Positions 1 through 5,355 of a stretch of DNA of 5,355 bases are shown piece after piece (the first letter of the stretch is position 1; the number at the start of each line of letters is the position of its first letter). The position numbers and the translations under genes are program-made. This stretch comes from Pseudomonadota bacterium (GTDB lineage Bacteria > Desulfobacterota > Syntrophia > Syntrophales > JADFWA01). The notes beneath the pieces are model-generated. The model was not told where the DNA came from. It did not search any database and worked only from the letters and a program-made list of their open reading frames with translations. The DNA lies in the NCBI GenBank assembly GCA_015222855.1, contig JADFWA010000319.1, positions 1 to 5,355 on the forward strand. Reading direction: 5' to 3'.

Positions 1-37
1 ATTCCAGTGAGTTTTTCAAACCTTTCAATGAGCCCAA
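1..37. other. Left-edge stretch downstream of the epimerase
   Basis: These 37 bases follow the epimerase stop on the minus strand. One frame stays open to the edge and reads IGLIERFEKLTG, which looks protein-like but has no ATG, GTG or TTG start. Another open frame begins with a TTG (37-35) just after the stop. There is too little sequence to call a gene. Confidence 0.2.
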
Positions 38-1093
38 TTACAGCCTATGCCTTTTTAGAAAAAAGAATAGTCCGACAAAAAAATATTCCAATATTAAAAC
101 ACCAAAAACATTTAACCCTAAAATAACAATATCATGGTAATCAGGCTTCTGTATTAAGAATTCCCGAATAAAGTAAGGAATTTTATACTGTGACCACTTC
201 TTGTTGTACTCTAAAAATATTTTTTCACCTGTAATCTCATATAATTTTTGTGTAAGGTATATATGATCACCATGATAGTGTTTGGTAGCGATGGTACCAA
301 TAGCATCATAATACGTCCACCGGCCCGTGTCATATTGCTCGAGACGATTTTTTATGCCATTTACCCCTTTGACAAAGAGAGTTTGTGCATTCTGGTCCCC
401 GGTGGTTTTCCAAAATTCATAAATATCAATAACCGCATATATCGCGCCATTTAAAACTCTGGGCTCTACCCCGTCTAATGCTCCAGCATACTCTTCAAAC
501 CACCAATCATTTTTGCTGTCTTTATAAGTTACACCGCCATTTTTAACATCTATAAAAAAGGCATTAAGAGCATATTTCGCATGTTCAAGATATGAAACAT
601 CACCGGTGATCTCATAGGCTTTGTTTAAAGCTGAGATACCAAATCCTTGAGACATTCCGGACCTCCAGGGTACCTCTAACTCATAAATGCCATAGGGATA
701 ACGGAAATTGTGTTCCCAGACTCCATACTTCACATCATCGTGCGTCGACAATCTCAGGTTGTCTCTTAGCCAGTTTACATGATTCAAGAAATACTTTAAA
801 TTCTCCCCCCTGTTTTTTTCACCCTGTACCTTACGCGAAATACTTAGAGCGCGCGTAGCTATATACATAGGAAAATAAACCGATTTCCTCAATCTGGGAT
901 AGAAAATTTTGGGTATTTCACTATTATCGATCTTTAGAGACTTAAGCCCGCCTCCTGTAGCTATTTTCATAAGTTTTCCCGCGGGCTTACTTAATAGATC
1001 CGCTGTAATGTTACAAAAAAAAATTCCTAAAACCAGCGCAATTATCATCAAAATAATTTGATATTTTATGATCCTTCGTGCATTCTTAACCAT
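38..1093 (-). CDS. D-glucuronyl C5-epimerase-like protein with a membrane helix at each end
   Basis: The 351-residue product resembles the C-terminal catalytic domain of heparosan/heparan glucuronyl C5-epimerases, which invert C5 of D-glucuronate to give L-iduronate within a polymer. Visible family landmarks are PWRSGMSQG (142-150), GGVTY (186-190), a WWFEEY block (197-202) followed by RVLNGAIYA (212-220), YDTGRW (254-259) and YHGDHI (273-278). In known epimerases the tyrosines in such blocks are near the active site. A hydrophobic segment at about 11-30 after a basic N-terminus, and a second at about 321-347 ending in KRHRL, predict both tails in the cytoplasm and the catalytic domain in the periplasm. 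The ATG lies 3 bases after the upstream glycosyltransferase stop, so the two are probably cotranscribed. The gene is markedly AT-rich: I counted 33 G+C in the 120 bases 61-180. Fold assignment is fairly sure. The substrate is inferred, and a related uronic acid polymer is possible. Confidence 0.85.
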   Translation of the reverse strand: MVKNARRIIKYQIILMIIALVLGIFFCNITADLLSKPAGKLMKIATGGGLKSLKIDNSEIPKIFYPRLRKSVYFPMYIATRALSISRKVQGEKNRGENLKYFLNHVNWLRDNLRLSTHDDVKYGVWEHNFRYPYGIYELEVPWRSGMSQGFGISALNKAYEITGDVSYLEHAKYALNAFFIDVKNGGVTYKDSKNDWWFEEYAGALDGVEPRVLNGAIYAVIDIYEFWKTTGDQNAQTLFVKGVNGIKNRLEQYDTGRWTYYDAIGTIATKHYHGDHIYLTQKLYEITGEKIFLEYNKKWSQYKIPYFIREFLIQKPDYHDIVILGLNVFGVLILEYFFVGLFFFLKRHRL

Positions 1094-1096
1094 TTT

Positions 1097-2248
1097 CTAA
1101 GATAACACCTTTTCATAGATCTCTAAGTACTGCTTGGCAATTTCGTCCCAAGAGTGTTGCTTAGCAATAGATACGGCAGCTTCCCTTTTCCAATCCCGCT
1201 CATAAGCGGTTGAAATAGCCTGGACAATGGTTCTATAATCATTATCTCTCATGAGCAGCCCAAGTTCAGATGAAGAAAGGGCCTCAGGAATGCCACCTAC
1301 ACCATTGGCAATAATAGGTGTACCACAAGCCAAAGCCTCAAAAATCACTGTGGGCCAGCCTTCCGAGTGGCTACTGATCACCAGAAAGTCGGCAGCCTGA
1401 TAGTATACTGACAACTCATCATGTTTAACCGCCCCGGCAAACTGTACTCTTTCCTCAAGGCTCAAGGTTTGTGCTAATCTTTCCAACTTAGCACGCTCAT
1501 GCCCTTCGCCAACCAAAAGCAGTCCGATGTCGGGTTCTAAATGGGACAAAGCAATTATCAACCGATCAAAGGCTTTGACAGGGACTAAATTGCCTACAGT
1601 CAGCAACAGCCGTTTATAATGATCTAATCCAAGTTTTTTTCTGGCTCTCACCTTATTACCCGTGCAAAATTTGGAAATATCTACTCCATTTGGTACATGG
1701 TAAACAAATTCCTCAGATACTCCGAGTTCAATAACTTTTCTTTTCAAATCTGATGCAACGGCTATTACGGCGTTCGCCCTTTGAAGTGTTTTAAGAATCT
1801 GATTTCGCCTATTCAAGTCCTTGGCCAGCACATTGATGTCCGAGCCATGGACTGTTACAACCAAGGGAAGTCTCACTTCTGCCGCAAGAATACCGGCCGC
1901 CACCGCATCGGGATAGGCAAAATGTGCATGCACCAGGTCGGTGCCTGCATCCACACTATTTTTAAATGCCCGGCGAGAAAATTTTGCCATAAAGTAACCA
2001 TCGGTTGATTTTAATATTTTGGGGAAATTAAAGCTAAGAGGAGCTTTGACTTCTATTGTATCAGAAAAATAGTATCTTCGCGGTCCCTTCAAATTTTCTT
2101 TTATATTCTTGTGAACAGGAACAGGAGTTATGACAGAGACATGTATACTGGAAGCCAACGACTTAACAAGCCCAGCCACATAAAGCCCATGGAGCGGCCG
2201 GACGCGGCTTGGGAAAATTGATGTATAAATGATAATTTTACGAACCAT
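1097..2248 (-). CDS. Glycosyltransferase family 4 (GT-B fold)
   Basis: The 383-residue product has the usual length and two-domain layout of retaining GT4 enzymes, which transfer a sugar from a nucleotide donor to a lipid-linked or growing glycan at the cytoplasmic face. The N-terminal acceptor domain shows a HGLYVAGLVKSLA block (20-32), HAHFAYPDA (107-115) and HGSDIN (134-139). The C-terminal donor domain shows VPNGVD (185-190), VGNLVPVKAFD (218-228) with the expected lysine, VGEGHERAKLE (246-256) and the EX7E motif as E296...E304 in SEGWPTVIFEALACG, followed by GVGGIPEAL (316-324). There is no signal peptide or membrane segment. The ATG begins MVRKIIIY, which leads straight into the first beta strand, so the start is credible although no clear Shine-Dalgarno sequence precedes it. 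It follows a 192-base gap and precedes the epimerase by 3 bases. Donor and acceptor cannot be read from the sequence. Confidence 0.92.
   Translation of the reverse strand: MVRKIIIYTSIFPSRVRPLHGLYVAGLVKSLASSIHVSVITPVPVHKNIKENLKGPRRYYFSDTIEVKAPLSFNFPKILKSTDGYFMAKFSRRAFKNSVDAGTDLVHAHFAYPDAVAAGILAAEVRLPLVVTVHGSDINVLAKDLNRRNQILKTLQRANAVIAVASDLKRKVIELGVSEEFVYHVPNGVDISKFCTGNKVRARKKLGLDHYKRLLLTVGNLVPVKAFDRLIIALSHLEPDIGLLLVGEGHERAKLERLAQTLSLEERVQFAGAVKHDELSVYYQAADFLVISSHSEGWPTVIFEALACGTPIIANGVGGIPEALSSSELGLLMRDNDYRTIVQAISTAYERDWKREAAVSIAKQHSWDEIAKQYLEIYEKVLS
1106..1113 (-). promoter_or_regulatory. Probable ribosome binding site for the C5-epimerase
   Basis: The coding strand reads AAAAGGTG, ending 12 bases before the ATG at 1093. 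The AAGGTG core resembles a Shine-Dalgarno sequence, but the spacing is long. It lies inside the last codons of the upstream glycosyltransferase, which fits translational coupling. Neither glycosyltransferase gene has an equally good site. Confidence 0.4.
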
Positions 2249-2262
2249 TAGACTAAAACTTA

Positions 2263-2347
2263 GAGGCTGGGAGGCTTGAAAGCCTGGAGGTTTGGATGCT
2301 TAGAAGTTAAGAAGTATTAGCCTCATAGCTTCTCTGCCTCCCAGCCC
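2263..2347. repeat. Decayed 8-bp tandem repeat with inverted copies (hairpin-forming)
   Basis: From 2263 to 2318 the plus strand reads as seven consecutive 8-base units close to GARGCTTG, beginning gaggctgg then gaggcttg and becoming more diverged rightwards (for example gaagttaa). From about 2319 to 2347 similar units continue in the opposite orientation. The outer ends form a perfect 11-base inverted repeat: GGCTGGGAGGC at 2265-2275 and GCCTCCCAGCC at 2336-2346. A smaller perfect stem, AGGCTT/AAGCCT, lies at 2272-2285. The element fills the left half of the gap between the two glycosyltransferase genes and ends about 15 bases upstream of the 2248 start codon. It is not coding in any convincing frame. 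It could be an intergenic slippage repeat or a REP-like element, and would be transcribed if the four genes form one unit. Confidence 0.7.
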
Positions 2348-2440
2348 ATCTTTATTAACACATGCGAACTATTTCCTGTTCGTAGTGATTTTTTGTGGTT
2401 TGATACCTATTGGGTTTTCCTGCTTTCAGCGGGATCCGGG
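2348..2440. other. Remainder of the 192-base gap between the glycosyltransferase genes
   Basis: This is the part of the gap nearest the stop codon of the upstream glycosyltransferase. I see no gene. Weak stems occur at 2363-2384 and 2419-2433, but neither is followed by a U-run on the minus strand, so neither looks like a terminator for the upstream gene. I found no sigma-70 promoter with both boxes at proper spacing facing the 2248 start codon. Confidence 0.5.
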
Positions 2441-3571
2441 TTATGGATTAACATAGGCGACACGTTTCCAAACAGTCTCATAACTTTCCACCATTGCTTT
2501 AATGCTGAAATGAGCAACGGCTCTTTCCCTGCCCTGGCTTCCATGTTGAAGTCTGAGACCGGGGGATTTAAAGCAATCAAGCAGGGCTGAGGACAGAGCC
2601 TCAACATCGCCTGATGGGAAAAGGCTACCGGTAACACCATCCACTACCAACTCGGGGTTGCCGCCGACATTACTCGCCACAACAGGTAATCCCGTGGCCA
2701 TCGCTTCTAATATAGTGTTTGATATGCCCTCGTTTACAGATGATAAAACAAAGACATCCAAAGCTTGCATTACCTCCGGGATATCATCGCGATTTCCCAG
2801 GAAGAATACTCCATGACCTGCAAGAGATTCTAATTTGCTGCGTTCCGGTCCGTCACCTACAATTAGCAGGATGGACTCGGGCTCTTGTTGTCGCAGTACA
2901 TTGAATGCTCGAATCAAGGTTGGGTGGTCCTTAATCGCGCTTAAGCTCGCAACAATGCCGATGACAAAAGCTTTTTGAGATATGCCTAATTTCCGGCGCA
3001 TACGCATTCCTGGACCAGGACGATAGACCTCTGTATCCACCCCGTTGTAAACCTGAGTCACCGGCCTACGAACTTCCACCCGCTCTATCAACCATCTTTT
3101 TAGAGGCGTTGAAACACAAATATACTCTTTTACCCATCGAGAGAGCCACTTATGAAGCCAAATACGTCTTGAATTTATTCCTGTCGGATTTTCACTACCA
3201 AAACCGTGCTCACTGTGTACAACGGAACGAATCCCTGCTAAGCGTGCAGCGATTATGCCATCCGTGCCTGCCCAATTACGTGTATGAACGATATCTGGAT
3301 TTAATTGCTTTAGCTTTTTCGATAACTGCCACAAAAAACAGGCCGAATTACCCGGAGACTTTTTAAGTTCTATTATTTCTGTGCCTGGAGGTAATAACCT
3401 TGCCATATTCCCCGATTTGGTCAGGCAGATAATGATGTGCTCAAAGTTTGCTGAAGCATTCCTGATCATCGTGGCTACTCCCTTTTCCATACCTCCGGTA
3501 TCAAAGGAATAGACGAGATGGACAATGCGGATTTTGAAAGGCGAGGAGGCAGTGGATCGTTTATGGTTCAT
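2441..3571 (-). CDS. Glycosyltransferase family 4, exosortase/PEP-CTERM-associated type (TIGR03088-like)
   Basis: The 376-residue product is a GT-B fold family-4 glycosyltransferase whose N-terminal half matches my memory of the sugar transferase family linked to EpsH1/exosortase exopolysaccharide loci: IVHLVYSFDTGGMEKGV (16-32), an IICLT strand (47-51), PDIVHTRNW (92-100) and SVVHSEHG (116-123). The donor domain has VYNGVDTEVYRPG (174-186), IVASLSAIKDHPTLI (206-220) with the expected lysine, LIVGDGPERSKLE (236-248) and the EX7E motif E281...E289 in NEGISNTILEAMATG, followed by VGGNPELV (302-309). No membrane segment or signal peptide is present, so it acts in the cytoplasm on a lipid-linked intermediate. 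The first dozen residues (MNHKRSTASSPF) precede the conserved fold and are partly encoded by a 7-bp repeat. No other ATG lies near the fold start, so I keep this start despite the lack of a Shine-Dalgarno sequence. The gene follows the beta-helix gene by 23 bases. Confidence 0.93.
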   Translation of the reverse strand: MNHKRSTASSPFKIRIVHLVYSFDTGGMEKGVATMIRNASANFEHIIICLTKSGNMARLLPPGTEIIELKKSPGNSACFLWQLSKKLKQLNPDIVHTRNWAGTDGIIAARLAGIRSVVHSEHGFGSENPTGINSRRIWLHKWLSRWVKEYICVSTPLKRWLIERVEVRRPVTQVYNGVDTEVYRPGPGMRMRRKLGISQKAFVIGIVASLSAIKDHPTLIRAFNVLRQQEPESILLIVGDGPERSKLESLAGHGVFFLGNRDDIPEVMQALDVFVLSSVNEGISNTILEAMATGLPVVASNVGGNPELVVDGVTGSLFPSGDVEALSSALLDCFKSPGLRLQHGSQGRERAVAHFSIKAMVESYETVWKRVAYVNP

Positions 3572-3583
3572 GGTTTGTGGTAT
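3556..3583 (-). repeat. Four-unit 7-bp tandem repeat spanning the glycosyltransferase start codon
   Basis: On the coding strand four 7-base units near AAACCAT follow one another: ATACCAC, AAACCAT, GAACCAT and AAACGAT. The ATG at 3571-3569 spans the junction of the second and third units. The array fills much of the 23-base gap and encodes the first few residues (M-N-H-K) of the glycosyltransferase. No Shine-Dalgarno sequence is present. A change in repeat number would shift the start region by 7 bases. This resembles heptanucleotide repeats known from various bacterial intergenic regions. Confidence 0.5.
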
Positions 3584-3594
3584 TAAAAACTGGT

Positions 3595-5355
3595 TTATTG
3601 AAGCAAGACCTGTGCATTATCAACGCGCATGCTCCGGTCGCCCCAGAACGGAATCGGCCTTCCCGTAATTACAGCTCCCATATCAGGAGCCTTTCCGCTG
3701 AACCCGTTCGTGATGCCCGGAATCGTCACACCCGTGCCCCGCGGAGCGGCGCCGTCGGCCAGCTTTGGCGTATAAGCTGTGACAATCTGCTTCAGATAAT
3801 CTTCTCCCAGTTTTACTTTTACGATAAAAGGGTCTGGTTCTGAAATCACATCGTTTTCGTGGCGTCGGGTGCTTTTGCCAAAGAGGGGCGTGGTTGCCGG
3901 AAGCTTTGACCGTGTATCAGCCAGTGTCGGAAAACAGCCCCCTGAATTCGTCCACCAGATTTTGCCATCAGGAAACCAGGCATTGTGGGTAAAGTCGATT
4001 GGATTCTGTCTCCCGGGCTCCATGGCCAAGAGACTGCCAGCCCCACGAAAGATCAGGATGTTGTTGCGATACCCCCAGGCCACCAAGGGACCATTATTCG
4101 GCTGATTCCAGCCCCATCCCGCTCCGCTCAAAACGCCATTGGTACGCACGACTGTATTATTATACAGGAAGAATCCGGTATTCCTGTTATTCAGCTTATA
4201 GGGCTGGCGTCCCACATTAATCGCAATATTCCGAAACACAAATAGCGGCCCTCCATATATGGGGTCGACGGAGACGAGGGTCATGGAGTTGTGGATGCGA
4301 TTGTCATAAAAGGTGATGTTTCGATGGCCATAATCTGCCTCAAATGCGTCGTCGCCCGTCATCCGGATATCATTCCGATAAAAGTGGATGCCGATATTCT
4401 TCACCCCTTGGCTCACTGCCAATGAATCGCCGAAGCCTGTGAGAGTGTTGTTGAAGACCGCATTGCCTGTCCCGGGTACGCGGATGCCATCATCGTTCCA
4501 GGTTAGATTCGTTTGCACGAACTTCTTGTCCCAGATGTTATTCCCATAGAGCGTGTTGTCATAAACAAGGAGTTGCTTGGTGTTGCCCCAAGCCACGATC
4601 CCCATGTCTACACCGACAAACGTAACCCCACGGATCGTTATACGTTGCTGTGGTGCCGCCCCATTCCAGAAATTGATCCCACGGGAACCAGCCCTGGTTC
4701 CGGAGTCGGAATTCGATCCTTCGAGCGTCAAATTTTCAATAATCACATCATTGGCTGCGAGAAAATTGAGGATTTCCCCAGAGGTATCCTTCAGAATCAC
4801 ACCTTTCCTGCTTTCTCCTCGGATGCAAATTGGTTTTGAAGGGGTGCCGCTTCGTTTGATTTGAAGGTTGTCCACAAGGTAGATCCCTTTTTCGAACTGA
4901 ATCACATCGCCCGGTTTTGCTTCGTTGAAGGCCGTTTGAATCTGATCGGATGTCGATTCTGCGGCAATTACCTTGGTGGCAGCTCCAGTACTGCCGGGAA
5001 GTGCTCTTGTCACTGCATTCAGGGTTTTTGTTTCCGATATCTCGCCAAACCTGACGGTCACCTTAACGGCATAGGAGGCGCCTGGCGTAAGGCCGGTGAT
5101 GACGCCCGCAAAAGCATCCGCAGGCTTGGGACCCTTGGTATTCTCAACACGAATACGGTGAAGCGGATGGGCTTCGATCCATGCACCGCCGGAGGCGGGC
5201 CGGTAATGAACGCTTGCCGCTGCGGCATTACCCAGAGGACCGGTGATCGGAAGATACAGGGAGATTTGCTCCGGCGTTGCCGGACCATCGTGGGAAAGGG
5301 CTCCAATCGGCAGATTTGCTGCACCGGAACATGACGTCCAAAAAATAACCAGAAA
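3595..5355 (-). CDS. Secreted fibronectin-III plus right-handed parallel beta-helix protein, 5' end beyond window
   Basis: The reading frame stays open from the stop at 3595 to the right edge, giving 586 residues without the start codon. The first visible residues, FLVIFWTSC, look like the end of a signal peptide. Cys9 could be a lipobox cysteine, though Trp at -3 is non-consensus; cleavage after SGAA is the alternative. Residues about 28-112 form a fibronectin-III-like domain with VHYRPA (49-54), AW (58-59) and GLTPGASYAVKV (88-99). A linker leads to SDQIQTAFNEAKPGDVIQF (136-154), the usual opening of pectate-lyase-like beta-helices, then about ten coils to about residue 460 with recurring aromatic-x-Asn turns (YDNT, FNNT, YRND, YDNR, YNNT). 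Acidic pairs stand out in NDDGIRV (287-293) and GDDAFEADYGH (335-345). A C-terminal PDMGA resembles the end of many such proteins. It may be a polysaccharide lyase, an epimerase or a binding protein; the exact activity is not recognisable. A GTG at 5061 would be a false start, because it falls inside the fibronectin-like domain. Confidence 0.85.
   Translation of the reverse strand, partial: FLVIFWTSCSGAANLPIGALSHDGPATPEQISLYLPITGPLGNAAAASVHYRPASGGAWIEAHPLHRIRVENTKGPKPADAFAGVITGLTPGASYAVKVTVRFGEISETKTLNAVTRALPGSTGAATKVIAAESTSDQIQTAFNEAKPGDVIQFEKGIYLVDNLQIKRSGTPSKPICIRGESRKGVILKDTSGEILNFLAANDVIIENLTLEGSNSDSGTRAGSRGINFWNGAAPQQRITIRGVTFVGVDMGIVAWGNTKQLLVYDNTLYGNNIWDKKFVQTNLTWNDDGIRVPGTGNAVFNNTLTGFGDSLAVSQGVKNIGIHFYRNDIRMTGDDAFEADYGHRNITFYDNRIHNSMTLVSVDPIYGGPLFVFRNIAINVGRQPYKLNNRNTGFFLYNNTVVRTNGVLSGAGWGWNQPNNGPLVAWGYRNNILIFRGAGSLLAMEPGRQNPIDFTHNAWFPDGKIWWTNSGGCFPTLADTRSKLPATTPLFGKSTRRHENDVISEPDPFIVKVKLGEDYLKQIVTAYTPKLADGAAPRGTGVTIPGITNGFSGKAPDMGAVITGRPIPFWGDRSMRVDNAQVLLQ

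Noticed and set aside
248..454. Plus-strand open frame of 68 codons inside the epimerase gene
   Set aside because: It lies wholly opposite conserved epimerase blocks and has no recognisable protein features.
2263..2347. CRISPR-like array
   Set aside because: The units are 8 bases long, contiguous without spacers, and reverse orientation, so this is a simple tandem or inverted repeat.
2363..2394. Possible rho-independent terminator: CGAAC/GTTCG stem followed by a run of six T
   Set aside because: The T-run follows the stem only on the plus strand, where there is no gene to terminate. The core stem is just 5 pairs with an 8-base loop, and the T-run starts several bases after it.
2419..2433. 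Short stem CCTGCT-TTC-AGCGGG just after the upstream glycosyltransferase stop
   Set aside because: On the minus strand it contains a C-A mismatch and is followed by AAAACCC rather than a U-run, so it does not fit a terminator.
5059..5061. GTG as the start codon of the beta-helix protein
   Set aside because: It falls in the middle of the GLTPGASYAVKV strand of the fibronectin-like domain, and the frame continues open to the window edge.
5058..5324. Minus-strand open frame of 88 codons beginning MQQICRLEPF
   Set aside because: It is a different frame over the same DNA as the upstream part of the beta-helix gene, whose frame gives a coherent signal peptide and fibronectin-like domain. This one does not.
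4861..5334. Plus-strand open frame of 157 codons
   Set aside because: It lies opposite the signal peptide, fibronectin-like domain and first helix turns of the beta-helix gene, is rich in Cys, Arg and Gly, and shows no recognisable fold. It is a shadow of the GC-rich minus-strand gene.

Overview
All four protein genes in this window lie on the minus strand, so transcription runs from the right edge to the left. In that order they are: a secreted fibronectin-III plus parallel beta-helix protein (cut by the right edge), a family-4 glycosyltransferase of the exosortase/PEP-CTERM-associated type, a second family-4 glycosyltransferase, and a membrane-anchored D-glucuronyl C5-epimerase-like protein. 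This is the downstream part of an extracellular polysaccharide biosynthesis locus. The type of the first glycosyltransferase suggests a Gram-negative bacterium with an EpsH/exosortase-type exopolysaccharide system. The sequence alone does not fix the phylum; I would look first at Desulfobacterota, Nitrospirota or related environmental lineages, with low confidence.

Layout: 5355-3595 beta-helix protein (5' end missing); 23-base gap; 3571-2441 glycosyltransferase; 192-base gap holding a decaying 8-bp tandem repeat with inverted copies; 2248-1097 glycosyltransferase; 3-base gap; 1093-38 C5-epimerase; 37 bases to the left edge with no gene that can be called. Gaps of 3 and 23 bases suggest cotranscription. 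The 192-base gap could separate transcription units, but I found no convincing promoter or terminator in it.

Proposed joint role (inference): the two cytoplasmic glycosyltransferases add sugars to a lipid-linked repeat unit. The epimerase, anchored by a membrane helix at each end, then converts D-glucuronate to L-iduronate in the polymer on the outer face of the inner membrane. The exported beta-helix protein binds, trims or otherwise modifies the polymer. If correct, the product is a uronic-acid polysaccharide with an epimerised, glycosaminoglycan-like backbone.

The points most worth a second look are this epimerase/exosortase-type combination, the double membrane anchor on the epimerase, the hidden upstream extension of the beta-helix gene, and two unrelated short-period tandem repeats (8 bp and 7 bp), one just upstream of each glycosyltransferase start. 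Base composition also changes strongly across the locus, from AT-rich at the epimerase to GC-rich at the start of the beta-helix gene.
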